Shown: piece after piece, positions 25,473 to 33,766 of the stretch | Layout: each line of letters begins with the position of its first letter | Position numbering within the stretch: position 1 is the stretch's first letter | DNA from: Roseovarius sp. MMSF_3350 | Lineage (GTDB): Bacteria > Pseudomonadota > Alphaproteobacteria > Rhodobacterales > Rhodobacteraceae | DNA: 64,000 nucleotides | NCBI RefSeq assembly: GCF_030733425.1 | Contig: NZ_JASHIZ010000002.1 | Span: forward strand, 186,001 to 250,000 | Direction of reading: 5' to 3' | The notes under the pieces: generated by a model | Told to the model about the DNA's origin: nothing | The model's database searches: none | What the model saw: the letters and a program-made list of their open reading frames with translations, nothing else | Position numbers and translations under genes: made by a program

Positions 25473-26249
25473 TCAGCGGATATCTGCGCCGACCCACTTT
25501 TCGGCGAGTTCGAGATAGGTGCCGTCTTCCATCATGGAATCCAGCGCCTCCTGCATGGCGGCGGCGAGTTCGGGGCTGCCTTCGCGGATGGCGATGCCCG
25601 CGCCGAAGGGTTCGGTCGTGGGATCGGCGAACATCTCGTATTCCTGGCCTTTCTCGCCCATGGCGAGGATGGCGGCGATGGAGTCGTTCACGATGGCGTC
25701 GACGCGGCCGTTCTCAAGCTCCAGCAGCAATTCGGGCAGGCCCTTGTAGGTGCTGACGTTGTAGCCGCGCTCGCGCGCCCAGTCCTCGTGCGTTTCACCC
25801 AGGGTGAGGCCGACCTTCTTGCCTTCGAGATCCTCGAGGCTGGAGATGCCCGACCCGGGCTGGGAGAAAATGGCGCGCTTGTCGGAATAGTAGGGGCCGA
25901 CGAAATCCACGACCTCGTCGCGTTCGTCGGTGATGGTCATGGAGCCGACGATGGCGTCGTACTTGTTGGACAGCAGGCCGCCGATGATTCCGTCCCACGC
26001 GGTGGTGACGATCTCGGCCTCGAGCCCCATGCGCTTGGCGATTTCCTTGCCGATGGCCGGGTCGAAGCCCACGACCTCGTTCTGGTCGTTGACGAAGTTG
26101 AACGGCGGGTAGGCGCCGGACATCGCGATGCGGATGACACCCTTTTCCTTCAGGGTTTCGAGCTCTTCGGCAGCGGCGGGGGTGAAACCCGCCACGGCAA
26201 GGCCCATGGCCACGACAACGGATTTCAGAACGGTTCGGCGGAATGTCAT
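25473..26249 (-). CDS. amino acid ABC transporter substrate-binding protein (SBP family 3)
   Basis: A 258-residue periplasmic protein: signal peptide (about 1-27, ending TPAAA), then the family-3 pattern with IRIAMSGAYPPFNF, GFDPAIGKEIAKRM and YDAIVGSMTITDER. The ATG at 26249 is preferred over one at 26261 because GGAGA precedes it. First gene of the operon, divergent from the LysR regulator gene. Confidence 0.92.
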   Translation of the reverse strand: MTFRRTVLKSVVVAMGLAVAGFTPAAAEELETLKEKGVIRIAMSGAYPPFNFVNDQNEVVGFDPAIGKEIAKRMGLEAEIVTTAWDGIIGGLLSNKYDAIVGSMTITDERDEVVDFVGPYYSDKRAIFSQPGSGISSLEDLEGKKVGLTLGETHEDWARERGYNVSTYKGLPELLLELENGRVDAIVNDSIAAILAMGEKGQEYEMFADPTTEPFGAGIAIREGSPELAAAMQEALDSMMEDGTYLELAEKWVGADIR

Positions 26250-26388
26250 ATGTCTCTCCATGTTGGTTTGTCGGCGCCGGGTCTACGCCCGGGCGGCATT
26301 GGCGGCCTGTGCCGCTCCGGCAAAAGCCTTGCATGGGGCGTGATATTGCGCAAATAAATAATAAGCATTCTTAATATAGGTAAAATCT

Positions 26389-27360
26389 ATGAGCCTCCCC
26401 CAGCGCCGTCGTTTTCCCTGGAACCTCGACTGGAACCTGCTGCGCACCTTCATGGTGGTGGTCGAGGAGCGCGGCATCTCGAAGGCGGCCGGCCATCTGG
26501 GGCTGAAACAACCCACGGTGTCGGCGGCGCTGAAGCGGCTGGAACAAACCGTCGGCAAGACGCTGGTGATCCGCAAGCCCAACGAGTTCGCCATAACCCG
26601 GGCGGGGCAGGTGCTTTATACCGAGTGCGCGACGATCTTCGGGACGGTGTCGCAGATTCCCGCGATCTTGGACGAGGACAATGCCGAATTGCGCGGGCAT
26701 CTTTCCATTGCGATCACCAGCTCGGTCATTTCGGAGCATTTCGACGACGTGCTGAACCGATTTGCGCAGGCGCATCCCAGCGTGACCTATTCCTTCACGG
26801 TCTACGAGAGCGACGAGGTCGAGACGATGATCAAGCTCAACCGGGCCAGTTTCGGGATCTGCCTGTTGTCGAGCCTGCCCAAGACCCTGACGACGATGGT
26901 TCTCTACCGCGAGTATTTCGGCCTTTACTGCGGCGCGCGCCATCCGCTGTTCGCGGCCGAAGTGATCCGGCCAGAGGATCTTGAGGGCGAGCCCTTCGTG
27001 GCGTTCCAGACGGAAGCCGAAGGCGGACCGCTTGAGGTGATCTCGAAACTGCGGGCGCGGCTGAACCTGTCGCGCAACTGGCGCGGCGTGTCCTCGAGCC
27101 TGAACGAGATCAGGCGGATGATCATGGCGAATGTCGGGATCGGGGCACTGCCTCTGCACGTGGCGGCTCAAGACGTGGCGGCGGGCCATCTCCGCCAGCT
27201 GCCGCCCTATGACAACCTGCCGATGGTCGACATCTATCTGCTGAGCAACCCTGCGCGACGCCAGTCGGAGGCGGAGGCGAAGTTTCTCGAGATGATCGAG
27301 GGCGACCTGACGCGGGTCGGTGTTGGTGACAGGACCTATGGCGTCGGCGGAGGAGCGTGA
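26389..27360 (+). CDS. LysR family transcriptional regulator
   Basis: A 323-residue regulator. The N-terminal winged HTH is at about residues 12-70 (LLRTFMVVVEERGISKAAGH, QPTVSAALKRLEQTVGKTL), followed by the periplasmic-binding-like effector domain. It is divergent from the eleven-gene catabolic operon over a 139-bp AT-rich intergenic region, the classical position for a LysR activator. The inducer is probably the imported amino acid or a breakdown product. Confidence 0.9.
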   Translation: MSLPQRRRFPWNLDWNLLRTFMVVVEERGISKAAGHLGLKQPTVSAALKRLEQTVGKTLVIRKPNEFAITRAGQVLYTECATIFGTVSQIPAILDEDNAELRGHLSIAITSSVISEHFDDVLNRFAQAHPSVTYSFTVYESDEVETMIKLNRASFGICLLSSLPKTLTTMVLYREYFGLYCGARHPLFAAEVIRPEDLEGEPFVAFQTEAEGGPLEVISKLRARLNLSRNWRGVSSSLNEIRRMIMANVGIGALPLHVAAQDVAAGHLRQLPPYDNLPMVDIYLLSNPARRQSEAEAKFLEMIEGDLTRVGVGDRTYGVGGGA

Positions 27361-27370
27361 CACCGCTCCT
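27351..27370 (+). terminator. possible weak terminator of the lysR gene
   Basis: AGGAGCG / CGCTCCT with a 6-nt loop spans the stop codon. The T-run after it is poor, so this is tentative. Confidence 0.3.
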
Positions 27371-27445
27371 GATTGGCTCTTTGACCCCTATAAGGCAAAC
27401 CGCTTGACCGCAAACGTGTTTCAGTCGCGCATATTTCGGAGTGAT

Positions 27446-27489
27446 TGGAGGCGAGTACCGGAATCGAACCGGTGTACACGGATTTGCAA
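27446..27489. repeat. attachment site direct repeat, left copy (tRNA-Cys 3' part)
   Basis: A 44-bp sequence identical to 33373-33416, the 3' 44 bases of tRNA-Cys including the CCA end. After position 27489 the sequence diverges from tRNA-Cys. It therefore marks the far attachment site of the island. Confidence 0.92.
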
Positions 27490-27561
27490 GACTGCGCATC
27501 TAGATGTTTTTATTTAATAATATGGTTAGATCGGCGCGGAAAATAGACGGAACGTAACAAG

Positions 27562-27572
27562 AATGTTTAGAC
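27562..27572 (+). repeat. candidate integrase arm-type site, left
   Basis: AATGTTTAGAC, 73 bp inside the left repeat; the same 11-mer occurs twice inside the right end (33303-33313 and 33315-33325). Confidence 0.45.
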
Positions 27573-27730
27573 GTTGCGATCGGTGATATTATTATGTGCA
27601 GATAACCAAAGTAGGCAAAAAGTGCATCGAAGCGTAAGCAAGACGCTTTGCGCAACAGCAATTAGAAAGATGTTTCTATTTTCGGGCGTATCTGGTTGAG
27701 TGGTTAATGTAGGTTAATCTGAGGACGGCC

Positions 27731-28027
27731 ATGCGTGTTGTTGGTATCTGGTTAATTTTATTGGGTCTTTCTGCTTGCAGCACCGAGTTGACGCAAGCAG
27801 GCAAGTCCGTCAGGCAAGTTTCATTGCAGACTGCTAACTCGTGCCAATTCTTGGGACCGGTGACAGGCTCCGAAAGTATGGGTTTAGATGAGGCAATGGA
27901 CGTAACAAGCGCATTCAATAAAGTTCGCAACTCAGTAGGCGAATTGGGCGGAAACGCATTTGTAGTTTCTGCGTCCAGCACCTCAAGCGCTACCACAGTA
28001 GTGCAGGCTGACGCTTACAGTTGCTGA
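27731..28027 (+). CDS. small lipoprotein, DUF4156-like
   Basis: A 98-residue protein with a lipoprotein signal peptide and lipobox LSAC (acylated Cys at about residue 16). The mature part has ANSCQFLGPV, a central VRNSVGELGGNAF and a C-terminal Cys, the pattern of DUF4156 lipoproteins in which two cysteines may pair. It is inside the tRNA-Cys island next to the left attachment site. Function unknown; it may be a cargo gene acting in the cell envelope. Confidence 0.7.
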   Translation: MRVVGIWLILLGLSACSTELTQAGKSVRQVSLQTANSCQFLGPVTGSESMGLDEAMDVTSAFNKVRNSVGELGGNAFVVSASSTSSATTVVQADAYSC

Positions 28028-28152
28028 GCCAGATTGTAGTAAGTCTGCGTTCCGCTTAAGCCATGTTTGTTAAGCTTGGGCGCTCTATCTAAAAGCCTTC
28101 GGCAATGCGCTGCGTTCAAAGCCAAAACCTCATTGCATTTCCGTAACTGGCC

Positions 28153-31119
28153 TCAGTCTTTAGACGGCTCGGAGGCTAGAAATTCTTCGATCCGTCTGAC
28201 CTGTTGTAGGCCGTTTTTGGAGTTTGTTCGAACCTCCGCTTTGAAACGGTTGCCTATCGCCAGAAGCTCAATTTGCTCATCGGTCAAAAGCGAGAAGTGG
28301 AATAGAGCATCGTCACTCCGCCCAAACACTGATACAAAACCATAATATCGTTCGGGCACTAAGCGAACCACAACGCAATCGACTAAAGTAACCTCTTCTG
28401 GGCTGATTTGGATATCGTGAATGGAGGTTATTTGCGGTCCTTTCGGGGATGGTCCAACATCGCAAAGTATGTCGTCTCCATCCCTCAATGTCTCAGCCTT
28501 ACTGGATGAAACTACGTCCTTGCCGACATAGCAACGTTCGCCAATCTCCTTAACATCGACAAACCCAAATCCTTTCTGACTGTCAAAAAAATCTACAGTA
28601 CCAAGTACGCCACGATGTGTGTCGGGGAGGTCGGCACTGCTACTGCCTTCGGTAGGCTTTTGGTCCTCACTCGAAGTGCTGCTATCGGAAGCGGTCAGGA
28701 ACCCGCGTATTCCTTCAGATAACTGTCGCTGCAGTTCATATGGCACGCCTTCGGAGGGTACCGACATTTCGCGTTCGTCTTGGTCAAGAAGATATTGCGC
28801 AAAAACCGTTCTGATGTTTGCAAATTTCTCGTGTACCGGCTGTTTCGATCGATATGCGGCAGCGATCAACCTGGCGACATCGGAGTCCGAAAGCTCAGTT
28901 GTAAGTGCCATTTGCTCGAAGAAAACTTGATTGTTTGTTGCCAAGCGAAGATGAACTTTACCGGAGTAATTGATTGCCAATCGTTGAGCTGCATCCAAGC
29001 TTCTGTTCGATGGATCAAACGGCTCAACCAAATTCGCATTCAACAGGTGGTCTATAGCGGTATCAATTGACGCCTCAGTGCAGCCAATGCCTTGAAAATA
29101 GTCAGAGATACTTCCGATTGAAACGTGTCTTTCTTCCACGTTTCGTGCTCCACTGAACGTTGCCTCAAGCAATGTCAAAATACGAATTTTGAGAAGGGGA
29201 GACTGTTTAAACTTACGGTCAACTGAAAAAACCGGCACAATTTCGGCTGCATCTGCATCATTTTGATTATAGAAGTTGTAGTCCCCTTTAAGTAAGGCAT
29301 TCATAAACTTAGCGTGACGGTTAAACGTCGCAGAACCGGATGCGAAAGCTACGATTAGGTCTTCAATCTGAAAAATCGGCGAAGTGATTACACGCCGGGC
29401 TAGGCGCAAGGTTCGCCGAATATTGTAGTTCGAGAACTCCCCCAATATTTTTGCGGCGAATACGTCGCTGACGAATGCATCTTCAACCACATCGGCGAAG
29501 CTGCTGAGATTGGCAATTGAGATACTGATATTTCGGTCTGTAAGGTAGGTTTTCCCCGTCTCTGCGTGATCTGCAGTGATTAATTTTTCTTTCAAATAGT
29601 CAATTCTACGTCTGAACACTTCGCGAGGTGGAGGTGTTGGAAGAAAAAACGACTTTGATTGATATATCGAGTAAATATCAGATTTTGTGAATGACCAGGC
29701 TGACCTGTCGGTAATTGGAAAAATAAGGATGCAGTGTTTGCTATGCACTCTCAGTGATTGAATGAACTGGAAAACTGCTTCTTTGGTCTCAGGCGGGAAC
29801 TCGTCAGTATTGTCGGCGACAATTACGGGTAATTTTTTTCTGTTGTGAACGATATCGGAAAGGATCCTTTTCAGGTATCCCTCCCGGTCTCGCTCAACTT
29901 TATCAGCCATAAATTCGCCAAACTTTTCTTGGAAGGCGTCTTTATCCCTTGAATAAAGCTTGGCATGGACACCTGTGCTCTGTCGCCGGTAATCAGAAAA
30001 GTAGAGCCCCCGCAGCTCGTCCCAAGTTGGGTGCCCATCGGTATAAAGCGCCGCCTCAAGATTTTGAATCAATGTCTCAGTGATCCAATTAAGAGTTGGT
30101 TCGATACTTCCGGATGCTTCAAGGAAATTTAGTCGTACAGGTATGCACTTTGACCGCGTCTCCGCAGACAAAGTTCTTTTAAAGAAACGCTCAATGAAGG
30201 TCGATTTTCCTGAGCCAGTCGGACCTACAATGAAGACGCTTTCTCCCGCATCAAGTTCAACCGCATTACTAAGGAAGTCCGACAGTTCTTCTTCAACACT
30301 CGCAGAGCGTGAAGAAAGGTTGCCAAGGACACGCGCTGTCATTTTCTCAAGCGAATGATCGGCGATACGACTTTCCGTCGTTTCAACAAAGCAGTCAATA
30401 ATTAGGTCTTGATCATCCTTCCCGGTGATCCTGCTAAAAAAACTATCGAAGACTGGTTCCAAGTCGAAGGCCAGCTTGGACTTTTGCTGCCGTGAAATCT
30501 CAGTTTCGCCGATGGCTGCAGTTAATGGGTTGGCAAGCAATATCCTTGCATTGTGCAATTCATCGAACATCAGATTATAGACTTTGCGCGAGAATGGTTC
30601 GCGGGCCAAAAGGTCATAAAAGATTGAAAATTTTGCGATTACAGCATCAAAACTAGGAAAGACAAAAGCTTGCTTGGTAAGATAATTTTCTCCGGGAATT
30701 GTGGGTTTGAAAATTATCCATGCATTGCCGTCGGAAAGTACACCCACAGGCACTCCATTAGGCTGAGCGTAAGATGCGGCCTGAGAAATCCCTTTAGTTG
30801 TATCGGCGAGCGCCGGGCCATCTAGCTTTAGGTTCTTCTGAACAGCTTTATCTGCGACACGAATTTCCATACGGCCAACTCTTTTCGCTTCGACGATCAA
30901 TGCGTTTCGGCCTGCAAGAGTAACCAAGTAGTCGGAGTAACCACTTTCGTGTGCTCGCTCAGCACCGATTTCGGCAAAATTCCAGCCCAGACATTCCGTG
31001 ATTACGCGATTGATAATTTGAATCTTGGCATCTTCTTCAGTGAGGATGTTGTCAAGATTTGCGTTTACCTCGTCGCGGATGACGAGAACTGTCTCGTACG
31101 CCTTATCTAACGTCATCAT
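28153..31119 (-). CDS. nuclease/P-loop NTPase/tandem cold-shock-domain protein, candidate defence protein
   Basis: A 988-residue protein. Residues about 1-185 resemble the type I restriction HsdR N-terminal domain with a PD-(D/E)xK site: Asp63 in SDYLV, Glu77 and Lys79 in LIVEAK, and QAASYA at about 113-118. Walker A GPTGSGKST is at 299-307 and Walker B PVIVADNTDE at 431-440, followed by IFPITDRSAW, as in STAND/AAA-type NTPases. After a helical region of about 350 residues come two beta-barrel-like segments: about 837-905 has KGFGFVDV and YVGKDVV, cold-shock-domain hallmarks; 910-975 has YYGFVSVFG and LFHFS. GAGGAAA precedes the ATG. No helicase motor or methylase accompanies it. Nuclease plus NTPase plus nucleic-acid sensor suggests abortive anti-phage defence; this is inference. 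Confidence 0.75.
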   Translation of the reverse strand: MMTLDKAYETVLVIRDEVNANLDNILTEEDAKIQIINRVITECLGWNFAEIGAERAHESGYSDYLVTLAGRNALIVEAKRVGRMEIRVADKAVQKNLKLDGPALADTTKGISQAASYAQPNGVPVGVLSDGNAWIIFKPTIPGENYLTKQAFVFPSFDAVIAKFSIFYDLLAREPFSRKVYNLMFDELHNARILLANPLTAAIGETEISRQQKSKLAFDLEPVFDSFFSRITGKDDQDLIIDCFVETTESRIADHSLEKMTARVLGNLSSRSASVEEELSDFLSNAVELDAGESVFIVGPTGSGKSTFIERFFKRTLSAETRSKCIPVRLNFLEASGSIEPTLNWITETLIQNLEAALYTDGHPTWDELRGLYFSDYRRQSTGVHAKLYSRDKDAFQEKFGEFMADKVERDREGYLKRILSDIVHNRKKLPVIVADNTDEFPPETKEAVFQFIQSLRVHSKHCILIFPITDRSAWSFTKSDIYSIYQSKSFFLPTPPPREVFRRRIDYLKEKLITADHAETGKTYLTDRNISISIANLSSFADVVEDAFVSDVFAAKILGEFSNYNIRRTLRLARRVITSPIFQIEDLIVAFASGSATFNRHAKFMNALLKGDYNFYNQNDADAAEIVPVFSVDRKFKQSPLLKIRILTLLEATFSGARNVEERHVSIGSISDYFQGIGCTEASIDTAIDHLLNANLVEPFDPSNRSLDAAQRLAINYSGKVHLRLATNNQVFFEQMALTTELSDSDVARLIAAAYRSKQPVHEKFANIRTVFAQYLLDQDEREMSVPSEGVPYELQRQLSEGIRGFLTASDSSTSSEDQKPTEGSSSADLPDTHRGVLGTVDFFDSQKGFGFVDVKEIGERCYVGKDVVSSSKAETLRDGDDILCDVGPSPKGPQITSIHDIQISPEEVTLVDCVVVRLVPERYYGFVSVFGRSDDALFHFSLLTDEQIELLAIGNRFKAEVRTNSKNGLQQVRRIEEFLASEPSKD

Positions 31120-31421
31120 TCGGATTTCCTCCCCCGCACTTACCTACGCCAGGTACCTTCTTTGCATTTCCGTTTTCTTGAGTTAATCACCGGTGGCCGA
31201 AATTTAGAATGGTTGTGTTGCTCCTCCTCAGCAACGTGGGTGTCAAAGGATCACAGTCAGGTATTCGACCTGGCTACCTACTAAGCTGATGCTCGCGGAG
31301 GCTTGTGTGCGGTTCCCATTATTCTTCGATAAACATTTTTCCGAGCCAGTTGCGTAAAAATACACGGAGAGGCGTTTAGAAGGCGCTCCAGAAGGGCGGT
31401 CACTGGTATTATCCGCCATTG

Positions 31422-31485
31422 ATAGCAAACCTGCGCGCGTGTCTCTGAGGCGCGCGGGAAAGCGTCAGCTTGAAGTTTGCTATCC
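31422..31485. repeat. nested inverted repeat, candidate structured RNA
   Basis: Perfect outer arms GATAGCAAAC (31422-31431) and GTTTGCTATC (31476-31485) enclose inner arms CGCGCG (31435-31440) and CGCGCG (31452-31457). The strand of any transcript is not clear. Confidence 0.5.
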
Positions 31486-31504
31486 TGTGTTTGTGCGGAA
31501 CGCA

Positions 31505-31549
31505 GCCCCGTTCCTCCGTAGAATTTATATATCGGAGGAGGAGCGGGGC
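31505..31549. repeat. second stem-loop, candidate structured RNA or terminator
   Basis: Arms GCCCCG (31505-31510) / CGGGGC (31544-31549) and CCTCCG (31513-31518) / CGGAGG (31533-31538) around an AT-rich loop. It lies 20 bp from the preceding inverted repeat. Confidence 0.45.
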
Positions 31550-31967
31550 GTAGAGCCTCCCCCCCCCCTTGTCAGGGTATGCATTTAGTGACAGGAGTTG
31601 CCGAAGTGGCAATTGTTCAATCAACGCAAGGCTTTCTGTGCGATTGTTTAGCTTTTTTGGCAACTCCGGAACTAAATTAGAAAACTGAAGGGCCATGCTC
31701 GCGACTGGTCCCCGAGATTGCAGTGTCAATATCTGTTTGAAAACCGAAGGTGGTTTGAGCGTTGAGTGTGACTGGCAAACACAGTTTTCGTCTATACGTT
31801 TAGTGACAGCAAACGCGTGACTGGCCGATAAGTTGAACTCGTTGTCTTGCTGGTGAATCCGACGCTCGCTAGATTCGAAACATCAGAATAGTTTGCATGT
31901 GCAAAAGGTGCGCATTCGGCACCAAAGGGCCGCGCAAACTCAACCTAAGTTGTTCGTTGGTGAGATA

Positions 31968-32138
31968 ATGTCGGCGTCGTCTAAGATTCAACAGGAAGCT
32001 CTGAACTTGCTCAACGCCTTTGAGAAGGCGGGAAAGCTGGTTACGCGGGTTTCCATCGAAGGCCGCAAGATCGAACTCGAGCTCGCCTCTGATGAACGTT
32101 CCGACGATTTCGATGGGATCAATATGCGCCATGGCTAA
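31968..32138 (+). CDS. small protein upstream of and overlapping the integrase
   Basis: A 56-residue acidic protein starting MSASSKIQQEAL; the ATG at 31968 has GGTGAG upstream. It overlaps the integrase gene by 8 bp. Small genes of this size and pattern (an N-terminal helix and a VSIEGRKIELEL strand pair) commonly precede tyrosine integrases of alphaproteobacterial tRNA islands. A directionality or integrase-partner role is possible. Confidence 0.65.
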   Translation: MSASSKIQQEALNLLNAFEKAGKLVTRVSIEGRKIELELASDERSDDFDGINMRHG

Positions 32139-33138
32139 ACGCGAACTTCCAAAGCACGTCTACAAACAGCGTAATGGTATCTACTTCCAGCGTCGCGGTT
32201 GGCCATCGCAGAAATTTCAGAGTGAATTTGGTACGCCAGAATTTTGGCAAGAGTATGCGGGTATTCTTTCTTTAAAAGACAGGCCCAACCGCGTGATAGC
32301 GCGTAACTTCGGGGCCTTGATTGACAGTTACAGGAAGTCGCCACGCTATCGTAATCTTAAGCCGCGAACAGGTTTGGATTATGACAAGCATTTAGACTTC
32401 TTCTGCGAAATTATGGGGGCGGCCAGCCCAGCAAAGATGCAACGCAAGGACGTTATCCGCCTTCGCGACGCAAATGCCGACAAAGCCTATTTCGCCAATT
32501 ATTCTTTGCGTGTTCTGCGCGTCCTCATGGAACACTGCGTCGATTTAGGTTGGCGAGAAACCAACCCTGTACGCGGTGTGCCGGAGTTGAAAACGGTGAA
32601 GAAAGAGCGCGAACCATGGCCGCGCGATCTGCTTCAATCATATCGGACAGCTTGTGACCTTGGTACGCGTGAGCGCTTGGTTATGGAGCTTTGCGTCGGA
32701 ACGGGGCAACGGATAGCCGATGTTCTGGCGATGCGTTGGTCGGATATTCAGGACGGCGGATTTGTCGTCCGTCAGAGCAAAACAGGAAAGCAACTCTGGG
32801 TTCCGATCCTGCCTGAGCTTCAATCAGCGCTCGATGCCGCTAGCCGACATTCGGTCTTCATCTTGACCAATGAGCAAGGCACAAACCGTTGGTCCTATCG
32901 CGGCGCTTCTGCCGCGGTCAGAAAGGTTCGCCAACGCATTGGTGCTTTGGACTATGACATTCACAGCTGGCGCTACAACGCCGCCTGTGAGCTTGTAGAG
33001 GTTGGCTGTAGTGATGACCTCGTGGCGTCAGTGACAGGACAAAGCCCAGCGATGGTTCTGCACTATACCAAGAAGGTACGCCAGAAGGTCAGAGCCATTG
33101 AAGCGCAGCAAAAGCGCTCGGATAAAAACCGATCTTAG
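32131..33138 (+). CDS. tyrosine-type site-specific integrase
   Basis: A 335-residue tyrosine recombinase. The ATG at 32131 is followed by an arm-binding-like N terminus (GIYFQRRGWP), a core-binding domain, and a catalytic domain with Arg in GTGQRIADVLAMRW, the HSWRYNA segment with the second Arg, and nucleophilic Tyr in MVLHYTKKVR. It sits 235 bp from tRNA-Cys and very likely inserted this island there. Confidence 0.9.
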   Translation: MAKRELPKHVYKQRNGIYFQRRGWPSQKFQSEFGTPEFWQEYAGILSLKDRPNRVIARNFGALIDSYRKSPRYRNLKPRTGLDYDKHLDFFCEIMGAASPAKMQRKDVIRLRDANADKAYFANYSLRVLRVLMEHCVDLGWRETNPVRGVPELKTVKKEREPWPRDLLQSYRTACDLGTRERLVMELCVGTGQRIADVLAMRWSDIQDGGFVVRQSKTGKQLWVPILPELQSALDAASRHSVFILTNEQGTNRWSYRGASAAVRKVRQRIGALDYDIHSWRYNAACELVEVGCSDDLVASVTGQSPAMVLHYTKKVRQKVRAIEAQQKRSDKNRS

Positions 33139-33302
33139 TACTCAACTGATCTTCTTTCGGATTGGTCACTGTCGTTGCTAGGTTATCGACCTGGCTAAAG
33201 ATTGCGCGCGCTCGTTTCTGGTGTCTCGTCGCTGAACCGTACAAGCTCGGAGCGTGTGCGCCGCGCGCTCGCTACGGATATTTCGGAACAGAACAAAAAC
33301 AG

Positions 33303-33325
33303 AATGTTTAGACAAATGTTTAGAC
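33303..33325 (+). repeat. candidate integrase arm-type sites, right pair
   Basis: Two direct copies of AATGTTTAGAC, 33303-33313 and 33315-33325, spaced one helical turn apart (12 bp), 48 bp inside the right attachment repeat. The left end has one copy in the same orientation. Confidence 0.5.
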
Positions 33326-33372
33326 GCGCGTTGCCGCATTTCACAAAATTCGTCTAAGCCATTGATAATAAA

Positions 33373-33416
33373 TGGAGGCGAGTACCGGAATCGAACCGGT
33401 GTACACGGATTTGCAA
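33373..33416. repeat. attachment site direct repeat, right copy
   Basis: 44 bp identical to 27446-27489; forms the 3' part of the intact tRNA-Cys. Confidence 0.92.
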
Positions 33417-33446
33417 TCCGCTGCGTCACCACTCCGCCAACTCGCC
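33373..33446 (-). tRNA. tRNA-Cys(GCA)
   Basis: A 74-nt tRNA with encoded CCA on the minus strand. Acceptor arms GGCGAGT / ACTCGCC, anticodon stem-loop CGGATTGCAAATCCG with anticodon GCA, and T arm ACCGGTTCGATTCCGGT. It is intact although its 3' part now comes from the island. Confidence 0.95.
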
Positions 33447-33766
33447 AGCCGTGGTGGGCCATTCGGCCTGAGATGCCTGCTTAGTGTTTCGTCGGGGCGA
33501 TGTCCATACCTCGCGTGACGGGTCCCAACAATGACAATTCTGATGAATACACTTTGGTCGGCCGGCGTTGGGATGCCGCGTCGCGCGTGTGGGCGGGGTA
33601 CGAGAAAAGCACACAGGTTTGCCGCGGATGAATTCGAATGGCGCTTGGTGTCTCCCATCGGCATCGCCTGGGAAGCGATCTGTACCGCTCGGTCCAAGGC
33701 CATTGTGAGGGGGGCGGGTTTGTGGCAAAACCTTAGTCAGGATAGAGCAGCTACAGAGATGACCGT
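33447..33766. other. intergenic region between tRNA-Cys and pcm
   Basis: About 320 bp without a supported gene. It must hold the leftward tRNA-Cys promoter and the rightward promoter of pcm-tolC; neither can be placed with confidence. Confidence 0.4.

Larger units (their letters stand above)
31120..31967. other. long non-coding stretch of the tRNA-Cys island
   Basis: About 850 bp with no convincing gene. Short open frames exist on the minus strand, but they lack ribosome sites and protein-like composition. It holds two strong inverted repeats (31422-31485, 31505-31549), a copy of an 18-bp near-repeat (31259-31276), and probably the promoters of the NTPase gene and the integrase operon. Confidence 0.6.
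27446..33416. mobile_element. genomic island integrated at tRNA-Cys(GCA)
   Basis: Two 44-bp direct repeats flank about 5.9 kb. The right repeat is part of an intact tRNA-Cys; a tyrosine integrase gene lies 235 bp inside it. Content: a lipoprotein gene, a 988-residue nuclease/NTPase gene on the other strand, a structured non-coding stretch, a small protein and the integrase. The interior is visibly richer in A+T than the surrounding chromosome. No plasmid transfer or phage structural genes are present. The likely cargo is the large NTPase, whose architecture resembles defence proteins. Confidence 0.9.

Noticed and set aside
27446..27489. A second tRNA-Cys gene
   Set aside because: Only the 3' 44 bases are present; D arm and acceptor 5' strand are missing, so it is the attachment remnant.
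31409..31729. 106-residue leftward frame in the island non-coding stretch
   Set aside because: No ribosome site, no protein-like pattern, and it crosses both strong inverted repeats.
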